Source: CAWGQN01 sp963824885 (GTDB lineage Bacteria > Actinomycetota > Actinomycetes > Actinomycetales > Microbacteriaceae). Taken from it: a stretch of DNA of 64,000 bases. Position 1 is the first letter of the stretch. Each line of letters opens with the position of its first letter. This document shows positions 43,177 to 50,376 of this stretch, piece after piece. Location: NCBI GenBank assembly GCA_963824885.1, contig CAWGQN010000001.1:1-64000 (forward strand). Direction: 5' to 3'. The position numbers were made by a program, and so were the translations under genes. Below the pieces are notes generated by a model that was not told where the DNA came from, searched no databases, and saw only the letters and a list, made by a program, of their open reading frames with translations.

Positions 43177-44079
43177 GTGATTACGCCGCCACGGTTTCGT
43201 GAAGCACTGCGAGCGCGTTCTCGACCATTGCTTGTCGCATCCGCGACCGGAGCGCTGATCGCTGCAATTAGTGCGAGTCCAGGCGAGGGAAGCTTTGCAA
43301 CGCCACCACCGTCGCCGCCGCGCAACTCTTCGTACTGCATTGGAGACCTGCTGAGCTGTTGTTTAGGTTCGAGGTCGCCAGATTCGGACGACATGGACGA
43401 TCAATTGACGTTCTACAGCCGCCAAGAATTGACGAGTGATCGCCCACTACGCCGGCCCGATGCTCCGGCGGTCCCAACCCGCCTCTATCTGGCAAGCCTG
43501 CGCCCGCCTTCGCACGTGTTTGTTGATGGAATCTTCGCAGACAGACTCGGAATGAACCTCGTCAATTTCATTCTGGACGGCGGCGAAGGCGCGTTTACAA
43601 CGCCAACGGCGTCTCCGCTCGTTGCCTATGATGCCGCGCGGGCGCTTGGGAACCTTGCCGACTATCAAAACCCGCAAGCCCTCAATCTCACTCGACCCTC
43701 GTCGGTGTGGATCTACGAAATCCGCGCTGACTCCACATTCTTCGATGTCGATGAAAGCCTTCGCTGGATCCTTGCCCACCCCGGCGGTTCTCACGCTTTC
43801 AGAAGTCGAGAGGATCGGCACGCCTTGTACTCTGCGGGATTGTCGCGGCGATGGGCAACGATCGGGATTCCAGTCGAAAACATTCGCGTCGCATACGCAA
43901 TCTCACGCAACACGCCGAGACCTAGCTGTCCCAATCTCTCGCCCGCTGAGGGCGGAAGCGAGTCTATTTCCGGTCAAGCGGCCGAACTCGCACACCCTTT
44001 TCCGATTGATTCGGCCGAACATAATCGCCGGTACATCTCGCTTAACACTCGTGGATCGAATCAGCTTCTGACGGACTAA
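43177..44079 (+). CDS. Secreted pertussis toxin S1-like ADP-ribosyltransferase fold, catalytic residues lost
   Basis: A 300-residue protein. The GTG at 43177 is chosen for GAGGAGG six bases upstream. Residues 1-32 form a signal peptide (basic start, then LLVASATGALIAAISAS). A Pro-rich stretch and CIGDLLSCC follow. From about 100 the sequence tracks pertussis toxin S1: TRLYLASLRPPSHVFVDGIF (S1 TVYRYDSRPPEDVFQNGF), GAFTTPTAS (S1 SAFVSTSSS), WIYEIRADSTFF (S1 YIYEVRADNNFY), GIPVENIRV (S1 RIPPENIRR) and NRRYISLNTRGSN (S1 NARYVSQQTRANP). However, the NAD-binding Arg is Leu105, the S-T-S is T142-P143-T144, and the catalytic Glu seven residues before Ile-Pro is Arg224. The reading frame is intact. 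It is probably a pseudoenzyme; target and role are unknown, and no B-subunit gene is nearby. Confidence 0.72.
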   Translation: MITPPRFREALRARSRPLLVASATGALIAAISASPGEGSFATPPPSPPRNSSYCIGDLLSCCLGSRSPDSDDMDDQLTFYSRQELTSDRPLRRPDAPAVPTRLYLASLRPPSHVFVDGIFADRLGMNLVNFILDGGEGAFTTPTASPLVAYDAARALGNLADYQNPQALNLTRPSSVWIYEIRADSTFFDVDESLRWILAHPGGSHAFRSREDRHALYSAGLSRRWATIGIPVENIRVAYAISRNTPRPSCPNLSPAEGGSESISGQAAELAHPFPIDSAEHNRRYISLNTRGSNQLLTD

Positions 44080-44109
44080 TTTCTGCGAGTCTTAGCCTGC
44101 CCGCTGCAC

Positions 44110-44115
44110 TACGCT
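44110..44115 (+). promoter_or_regulatory. -10 hexamer of the FUSC-UbiA operon
   Basis: TACGCT lies 6 nt before the GTG at 44122. Confidence 0.4.
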
Positions 44116-44121
44116 GGCACC

Positions 44122-45171
44122 GTGCGCGTGTTTTCGCCCCTCCGATCTGCTTCTCGCGTGCCATTTATTCAGGTCGCAAAGATGATTGCCGCGACGCTTA
44201 TTTCGTGGTTTATCGCGCTGCTCATTTTTCCGCACGAGCTGCCCGTATTCGCCGCCGTCGCGGCAATTCTCGTCGTGCAGCCGAGCGTTAACCAGTCGCT
44301 TGGCCGAGCAATTGAGCGAACAGTTGGGGTCGTCATTGGAGTTCTCGTCGCCTACACCGCCGGCGTGATTTTTGGGCGAGCGAGCTGGATTGTTTTGGTT
44401 TCGATCATCGTGGCGATCATGGTGGCGTGGCTGCTTCGCTTAAGCCCGGCGTCGGCCGCGCAAGTACCAATTAGCACGATGCTCGTGTTATCAATTGGCG
44501 CTTCACGCCCCGAATACGCGTTCGACAGAATCGTCGAGACGATCATTGGCGCCACGATAGGCTTTTTGATCAATGCCGTGATTGTGGCGCCGATTGCCCT
44601 TGGGCCAGCCCATTCAGCGCTCATCCGCTTGACCAATGCATTGGCGGCTGCGCTCGACAAGGTCGCCCTCTCACTCTCAGAGACCCGCACCCAAGACGAA
44701 CTCGACGACATGCTCGCGAGATCACGCACGTTGCGCACGTTAGAGGCCTCCGCCTCGGCGGCGCTCGCGCACGGTGAAGAGAGTCTCGCGCTTAATCCGA
44801 GGAGATCCCGATATACAGATTTCCTGAGCCGAGACAGTGCCTTGATGGCACGCTTGGGCGTCCTGGTCACCCGCACGATAGGAATGTCCCGAACCGTACA
44901 TGATCGATACGATGACACGCTTTTGGCCGAACCGACTGTAAAGGACATCGCGAGCGAGTTGTCACGAGCGGCGCACGATTTGCGACTTCTCGTGCATAAC
45001 GCGAGCGCGCCATCGCGGCGGAACGCCGAAACCGAGAGCACGCCGAAGGGCGTACCGATACTCACCGCTCCCATTGTGATCGCCTCGCCGCACCCGGAAC
45101 ACTGGATTCTGATCGGCTCCCTCATGGAGGATTTGCGGCGTGTGCGTGAGGAGATCATGGGTGATGAGTAG
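44122..45171 (+). CDS. FUSC/aromatic acid exporter family membrane protein
   Basis: A 349-residue protein. Six membrane helices occupy residues 15-165, with the family pattern VAAILVVQPSVNQSLGRAIERTVGVVIGVLVAY. A long helical cytoplasmic region (about 170-345) follows. Relatives include ArAE and YccS-type exporters, and substrates are mostly unknown. Start GTG, with TACGCT six bases upstream. Its end overlaps the UbiA-like gene by 8 bp, so the two are co-translated. Confidence 0.88.
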   Translation: MRVFSPLRSASRVPFIQVAKMIAATLISWFIALLIFPHELPVFAAVAAILVVQPSVNQSLGRAIERTVGVVIGVLVAYTAGVIFGRASWIVLVSIIVAIMVAWLLRLSPASAAQVPISTMLVLSIGASRPEYAFDRIVETIIGATIGFLINAVIVAPIALGPAHSALIRLTNALAAALDKVALSLSETRTQDELDDMLARSRTLRTLEASASAALAHGEESLALNPRRSRYTDFLSRDSALMARLGVLVTRTIGMSRTVHDRYDDTLLAEPTVKDIASELSRAAHDLRLLVHNASAPSRRNAETESTPKGVPILTAPIVIASPHPEHWILIGSLMEDLRRVREEIMGDE

Positions 45172-46090
45172 TCATGAGATTCCCTCTCGCGCGCAGTGGA
45201 AAACACCACACGGTCAAACAATGAGAACCATCGGACGCCTCGTAATCGCCTCGCATCCGATCCCGGCCGTCGCCGTCACGGCCCTCGGACTCACAGTGGG
45301 CATCGCCTTCGGCGTTACCCCGCCGACGCTCGCCGTTCTCGGCGGGGCACTGCTATTCGGCCAGTTATCTGTGGGCTGGTCCAACGATTGGATTGACGCC
45401 AATCGTGACCGTTCAGTGGCACGGTCATCAAAGCCCGTTGCGGTCGGCACCATTTCAGTTGCCCTGGTTCGTCGGTCGGCATTCCTCGCCGTCGCACTCG
45501 CCCTCTTCATCACGGCGTTCCTCGGGTGGACCTGTTTGATCGCGCACGCGTGCGCGATCATCTCGGCATGGCTGTATAACGCGGGCCTCAAAAAAACAGT
45601 CGTCTCGTGGCTACCGTTCGCCGTGAGCTTTAGCCTGCTGCCGGCAATCGCGTCACTGGCTTTGTCACCTCCGCGGTGGCCAACGGTGTGGATCATTGCC
45701 GCCGCAGGGTCCCTCGGCGTAGCTGCCCATTTCACGAACGTTCTTCCCGACCTCGCCGACGACAAGACGACCGGTGTTCACGGGCTCCCCCATCGGATCG
45801 GTGCCACGCGCTCAGGAATCGCCGCGTTTGGCCTTCTTGGGATCGCTTCCGGGCTTGTGATTCTGGGGGTCTTTTTCTCCCCGGTGCGGGGGGACAGTTT
45901 CTTTCCCGCGGATATCCTCGGCCCCGCTGTCATAACGGTGGGTGCCGTGACGGCGGGAATCATTTCATGCGGAGTGTTTCTTATACTTCGCGATGACGTT
46001 CGTCCGCTCCTCTTTCATCTGATCATCGCCGGGGCATTGACGAATTCGATTATGATCGCTGTCGCGGCGAGATCCCTTCTGTCACCGTGA
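45164..46090 (+). CDS. UbiA family prenyltransferase
   Basis: A 308-residue membrane prenyltransferase with about eight to nine helices. The two Asp-rich motifs that bind magnesium and prenyl diphosphate are SNDWIDANRDRSVARSSKP and LPDLADDKTTGVHGLPHRIG. The acceptor is not evident; menaquinone (MenA), haem O and arabinose-phosphate types are possible, but none of their special signatures is seen. The ATG at 45164 has GAGGAG upstream within the FUSC gene; ATG 45221 is the alternative. Coupling to a FUSC exporter is unusual. Confidence 0.88.
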   Translation: MSSHEIPSRAQWKTPHGQTMRTIGRLVIASHPIPAVAVTALGLTVGIAFGVTPPTLAVLGGALLFGQLSVGWSNDWIDANRDRSVARSSKPVAVGTISVALVRRSAFLAVALALFITAFLGWTCLIAHACAIISAWLYNAGLKKTVVSWLPFAVSFSLLPAIASLALSPPRWPTVWIIAAAGSLGVAAHFTNVLPDLADDKTTGVHGLPHRIGATRSGIAAFGLLGIASGLVILGVFFSPVRGDSFFPADILGPAVITVGAVTAGIISCGVFLILRDDVRPLLFHLIIAGALTNSIMIAVAARSLLSP

Positions 46091-46160
46091 CATTTGCGGT
46101 TGATTACCACGGTCTCCTCACGGGATGAAACCCTGCCCTAGCGTGGCGGAGCAGAGCGCG

Positions 46161-46199
46161 TTAGATTGGCCTCAGCCTAAGGAGGTTAGGCAACCCTAA
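46161..46199 (+). promoter_or_regulatory. Two candidate IdeR/DtxR iron boxes
   Basis: GGAGGTTAGGCAACCCTAA (46181-46199) matches the DtxR consensus TWAGGTTAGSCTAACCTWA at 15 of 19 positions, and TTAGATTGGCCTCAGCCTA (46161-46179) at 14 of 19. The two lie side by side about 50 bp before a haem-binding protein gene, as expected for iron-repressed haem uptake. Confidence 0.65.
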
Positions 46200-46248
46200 T
46201 TGTATTGCGGCGCATGGTTGGTATTCGCGGCGCCCGAAGGAGCACCGC

Positions 46249-47610
46249 TTGTCGATGACCCGCTTGAGAATTCCGCACGATCACGCACCGCGCACGGGCC
46301 ATTCGCTCGTGCTCGCGGTCACAATGGGTCTCGCGGCGGGTTTTCTTTTCTCGAGCACCCCGGTCGCCAACGCCGGCATCCCGACGAGCCAGAGTGAGGA
46401 AACCTCGAGGCACGAACCGTCTGAACGTGACCAGCCCGGCGAATCAAGCGAAGACGGCGAAGACGGCGAAGACGGCGAAGACGGCGAAGACGAATATAGT
46501 CCCGCCGCGTTTTTGGCGTCTGACGGATATCTGAGTGGCGGCCCGCGACGTTACGTCGCGGACGCAACGCTTTCGTGGGCCATCTCGGACCCGTATCGCA
46601 CACACGTCGCTTCGTCGAGAGGATGGCGGCTGAACGAGGTAACGGATTCGGACGGCTCATTTCACTGGAGCGGCGGAGCCGGTGAATACGCGCCCGAAAC
46701 AGGGCAAGGCACGATTGCCTTTCCGGGCAGCATCACCTTCGTGGCCCACCTAGGACTCCTCGTTGTCACCCTAAGCGACCTTCGCATTCAATTTCAATCA
46801 CCCACAATGGGGCTCATCACCGCGACCGTCGACGCTATCGACTTTGAAGGATTTCGCCATACGGTGCCCAGTGTTCCGTTAGCACACGTCTCTCTCACGA
46901 CGCTCGCGGCGACGCCTTCCGAACTGACCGTGACCGACGCTCCCACCGCGTCCACCGCCGAAGCAAATGAAACGGCATTTGCAGGAGGTTTTGTTCCAGG
47001 CCATGATCTCGCACCCGTCACCCTCAACGCCCCGCTCAGTTTCCATGAAATCAGCTCCCACGTCGTCCTCAATGGACCGAGCGTGGCCGCGAGGCCGTTC
47101 GTCGACGAAGTCACGACACAACCCATCACGCGCTCGCTTACACGCGATCCACGGGCAATTGAGACATCCGCGCAATTGGCACCCACGGTCAGTGACGACA
47201 CGATCACTCTCGCTGATCATGCTCCCGCGTTCGCACAGTTCTATCCGGAGGGCAACGCGCTGGTCCCCGTCCCGCACACCGTGACGAACGCTGTGAGCAA
47301 CACGTGCAATGACACGACCTGGGACACGTGCTCGGTGGCGCTCGCGCGAACAGGAGGAGGGATCAATTCAGCGTGGAAGGCTCTGACGCTCACGATGATA
47401 GTCGTGGGTCCCTGCGCGATTTCCTGGGCGCGCGGAGCGCGAACCCGCTCGCGCAACCGATTTCATCGTGGCGAGCGATCACGCTCCGCTCGTGATTCCC
47501 GCGATCAAATTAACGAGGGTTGCAAGAATAACCGATCCGAAAAGATAAGAAAGAAGTCCGTGGTGAAGTGCGGTCCTGCGGACATCCAGAGACGTGAGAT
47601 TCGTGTCTGA
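46249..47610 (+). CDS. Secreted HtaA-domain haem-binding protein
   Basis: A 453-residue protein. The TTG at 46249 has AAGGAG six bases upstream. The signal peptide ends TPVANA (about 42), then an acidic EDG repeat (68-81). The HtaA domain spans about 107-343: LSWAISDPYRTHV (Tyr116), GSITFVAHLGLLVVTLSDLRI (His167) and APAFAQFYPEGNALVPV (Tyr332), the Tyr/His/Tyr positions used to bind haem in corynebacterial HtaA. A membrane helix (about 378-395) would anchor it, with NTCNDTTWDTC before it. The last 50 residues (from about 47460) are basic, unlike any family tail, and antisense to the DUF1345 gene, so the native stop may be lost. Likely iron-repressed. Confidence 0.85.
   Translation: MSMTRLRIPHDHAPRTGHSLVLAVTMGLAAGFLFSSTPVANAGIPTSQSEETSRHEPSERDQPGESSEDGEDGEDGEDGEDEYSPAAFLASDGYLSGGPRRYVADATLSWAISDPYRTHVASSRGWRLNEVTDSDGSFHWSGGAGEYAPETGQGTIAFPGSITFVAHLGLLVVTLSDLRIQFQSPTMGLITATVDAIDFEGFRHTVPSVPLAHVSLTTLAATPSELTVTDAPTASTAEANETAFAGGFVPGHDLAPVTLNAPLSFHEISSHVVLNGPSVAARPFVDEVTTQPITRSLTRDPRAIETSAQLAPTVSDDTITLADHAPAFAQFYPEGNALVPVPHTVTNAVSNTCNDTTWDTCSVALARTGGGINSAWKALTLTMIVVGPCAISWARGARTRSRNRFHRGERSRSARDSRDQINEGCKNNRSEKIRKKSVVKCGPADIQRREIRV
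46450..46491 (+). repeat. 9-bp tandem repeat encoding Glu-Asp-Gly
   Basis: Four perfect copies of GAAGACGGC and a partial fifth (GAAGAC) encode an acidic spacer between the signal peptide and the HtaA domain. Copy number could vary by slippage without breaking the frame. Confidence 0.95.
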
Positions 47611-48153
47611 AACCTGAAAAGTCATGCCAATGGTGAACGCAAGATAGGCAAAATCAGTGTATTCGGGCGGATCGCGTTGGTTAAATTCGATGCCGCCAAC
47701 CGGTCCGCTGTAGTAGAGATGAGCGTAACGAAGGGTAAAAATGGTGTGAACGAGCCACCACGATAGCGCAACACTTCCGAGGCCGAATGCCGCCGCGAGA
47801 ATTCGAACCTCGCTCGCCGATTCGCCAGTTCGGACCAGCACCATGGCAACACCCGCGAGGCTCGCAATCGAGCCGATAAGAATGAGGAGTTCCGATATCC
47901 CTCGCGACGGATCCTCTGCCGTGGCGTGGCTCGCGGTACGATTCGCGTCCATTCGAGAAACGACGATCCACACCCACACGCAATACGTCAGCGCCGCGGC
48001 AATCCAACCGGCTAGCGGAGCATACTGGAAGGACAGTACAAATCCGCAGAGAAGGCCTGTTCCGCCTCCGATCAACGCCATCACGACGAGACGGAGAGCA
48101 AGGTGCGCCGGTTGCCGCGAAATTCTGCGCGCGGATATTCGAGAAGCCGTCAC
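47479..48153 (-). CDS. DUF1345 membrane protein
   Basis: A 224-residue protein with five to six membrane helices and the family block EYTDFAYLAFTIGMTFQVSDTNLTSLDVRRTALHHGLLSYLFGSVILATLVNLIAG at the C-terminus. The family is widespread in actinobacteria without a known function. The start is GTG 48153. Its 3' end overlaps the tail of the HtaA frame on the other strand by 132 bp. Confidence 0.9.
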   Translation of the reverse strand: MTASRISARRISRQPAHLALRLVVMALIGGGTGLLCGFVLSFQYAPLAGWIAAALTYCVWVWIVVSRMDANRTASHATAEDPSRGISELLILIGSIASLAGVAMVLVRTGESASEVRILAAAFGLGSVALSWWLVHTIFTLRYAHLYYSGPVGGIEFNQRDPPEYTDFAYLAFTIGMTFQVSDTNLTSLDVRRTALHHGLLSYLFGSVILATLVNLIAGITSGA

Positions 48154-48298
48154 CGGTCGATTGAAGCACCGAGGGTCGCGAATGCTTGGACGGCGCGCCG
48201 GCTTCCGATCACGACTCTCGAGTACCTCGGGAACGAGCGAAATTCATCCGCCATGGGATATTTTCGAATAGGGTGCCAGCAAGCGCGGTGGGGAGAAA

Positions 48299-50299
48299 AT
48301 GGATCACCATACCGATCACCATAATCACGCACAACAGTTGAGAAATCGCTTGAGGGTGAGTCTTATTTGCGCGGGACCGGTCGTACTCTTTAGCGGAACA
48401 TTTTCTGAGCTCTTTGGCTATCGACTATCGGGAATTCCAGGCGCAGCGTGGATTTCTCCCGTGCTGGGAACCGTCGTTTATTTCTACGGCGGTTGGCTCT
48501 TTCTGCGCGGCGCGGCGAGCGAAGTTCGGGCTCGGAAACCCGGAATGATGACGCTCGTCGCCGCCGCAATAACCGTGGCATTTGGCGCTTCGACCCTGAC
48601 CAGCCTCGGATTATTTGAGTTTCAGCTCGATTTCTGGTGGGAACTCGTGCTCCTGATCGTCATCATGCTGTTCGGCCACTGGATTGAAATGCGCGCGTTG
48701 GGCACCGCTTCGAGCGCCCTCGATGCACTCGCGGCCCTGGTGCCCGAGCGGGCCACCCTCGTCGTAGCGGGCACGTTGGTTGAGGTCGACCACGCCGCGC
48801 TCGCCGTGGACAGCATCGTGCTCGTCCGGTCGGGGGCGCGGGTTCCTGCCGACGGCGTGGTCGTTCAGGGGACCGCAGAGATTGACGAGTCAATGATCAC
48901 GGGAGAGAGTCGCACCGTTTCTCGCGGTCCGGGGTCCGCCGTTATCGGCGGAGCGGTCGCCGCCGACGGCGCTATCCACGTTCGAGTCACGGCGCTCGGC
49001 CCAAACACGGTCCTCGCCGGAATCCAGCGTCTCGTCGCGCAAGCGCAATCGTCGTCTTCTCGGGCGCAAACGCTCGCCAACCGAGCCGCCGGGATCCTGT
49101 TTTATGTCGCGTCGGGTGCAGCGATTGCGACGTTTGCCGTGTGGATGATACTTGGCAGCCCGAGTGACTCGGTAACCCGCGCAATTACCGTGCTTGTGAT
49201 CGCATGCCCGCACGCACTCGGCCTCGCGATTCCACTGGTTGTCGCAATTTCGACCGGACGCGCTGCGAAGGCGGGGATCCTCGTGACCAACAGGCTGGCC
49301 CTCGAGAGGATGCGTCACATTGACGTGGTCCTTTTTGACAAGACGGGAACACTAACGACAGGAGAGCCCGTTCTTGCCGACGTGGCGGTCGCGCCGGGAC
49401 ATGACCGCGCCTATTCGCTCCGCGTGGCGGCTGCGGCAGAGCGCGATAGCGAACACCCGGTGGCTCGCGCGCTCGTGGCGGCCGCCGCGGGCGTCGGTTC
49501 GCCCACAACCGTTGATGTTTCCGAATTCGAGTCGATGACTGGAATTGGCGTTCGAGCTCGAGTCGACGGCGCGTTGGTGCTCGTCGGGGGGCCACAGTTG
49601 CTTCGCCGAAACGATGTTTCAGTTCCCAAAACTGTCTCAGACGCGGCCAAGGAGTGGGCGTCGGCCGGCTCGACCGTTCTTTACCTCATACGCAATGAAA
49701 CGGTCGTTGCGGCATTTGAAATCCGCGACCGAATTCGCAGCGACTCGCACACAACCGTTGCAGCGTTGCGTACACGCGGAATCCGTGTGGCGATTGTGAC
49801 CGGTGACACGAAACGAGTCGCGGACGCTATCGCGTCTGAGCTTTCCGTCGACGAGGTCTTCGCAGAGGTTCTGCCACGAGACAAAGTGACCATCGTCGCG
49901 GCACTGCAAAAGCGCGGCAAGAAAGTCGCAATGGTCGGAGACGGCGTTAATGATGCGCCTGCTCTCGCTCTAGCCGACGTCGGGATCGCAATTGGGGCTG
50001 GAACTGATGTCGCGATCGAATCGGCCGGAGTCGTCCTCATTTCAGACGACACTCGATCCGTCCTCGCGATAATCGAACTCTCTCACGCGAGTTACCGCAA
50101 GATGATTCAAAATCTAGTGTGGGCGACCGGTTATAACATTGGGGCTATTCCCCTAGCCGCGGGTGTCTTCGCAAGCGTCGGACTCGTCTTGCCCCCGGCG
50201 GTAGCGGCGATCCTCATGTCGCTGTCGACAATAATCGTCGCCCTCAACGCCCAATCACTGAGGAAGGTCGATATCACCCGCGACTTCTCACTCTCGTGA
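48299..50299 (+). CDS. P1B-type metal ATPase, CPH class (CopB-like)
   Basis: A 666-residue cation pump. The N-terminus is His-rich (MDHHTDHHNH) and lacks an HMA domain. The metal-site helix has VIACPHALGLAIP, the CPH motif of the P1B-3 group, which handles copper or silver. Other motifs are MITGESRTV, the phosphoacceptor Asp in LFDKTGTLTTGEP, SEHPVARAL, and the hinge MVGDGVNDAPALALADVGIAIGAGTDVA. GGGGAGA lies before the ATG. The direction of transport is expected outward, but this is an inference. No chaperone or copper regulator gene is adjacent. Confidence 0.93.
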   Translation: MDHHTDHHNHAQQLRNRLRVSLICAGPVVLFSGTFSELFGYRLSGIPGAAWISPVLGTVVYFYGGWLFLRGAASEVRARKPGMMTLVAAAITVAFGASTLTSLGLFEFQLDFWWELVLLIVIMLFGHWIEMRALGTASSALDALAALVPERATLVVAGTLVEVDHAALAVDSIVLVRSGARVPADGVVVQGTAEIDESMITGESRTVSRGPGSAVIGGAVAADGAIHVRVTALGPNTVLAGIQRLVAQAQSSSSRAQTLANRAAGILFYVASGAAIATFAVWMILGSPSDSVTRAITVLVIACPHALGLAIPLVVAISTGRAAKAGILVTNRLALERMRHIDVVLFDKTGTLTTGEPVLADVAVAPGHDRAYSLRVAAAAERDSEHPVARALVAAAAGVGSPTTVDVSEFESMTGIGVRARVDGALVLVGGPQLLRRNDVSVPKTVSDAAKEWASAGSTVLYLIRNETVVAAFEIRDRIRSDSHTTVAALRTRGIRVAIVTGDTKRVADAIASELSVDEVFAEVLPRDKVTIVAALQKRGKKVAMVGDGVNDAPALALADVGIAIGAGTDVAIESAGVVLISDDTRSVLAIIELSHASYRKMIQNLVWATGYNIGAIPLAAGVFASVGLVLPPAVAAILMSLSTIIVALNAQSLRKVDITRDFSLS

Positions 50300-50376
50300 G
50301 TCCCTCAAGGTGAAGCAATCCTTCATCACGAGGAGGTCGATTCGCCACCAACGCGAAGGCCGAGACGGTGCGCCGG

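Noticed and set aside
46450..46491. CRISPR array
   Set aside because: The repeat unit is 9 bp without spacers and lies inside a coding region; no cas gene is present.
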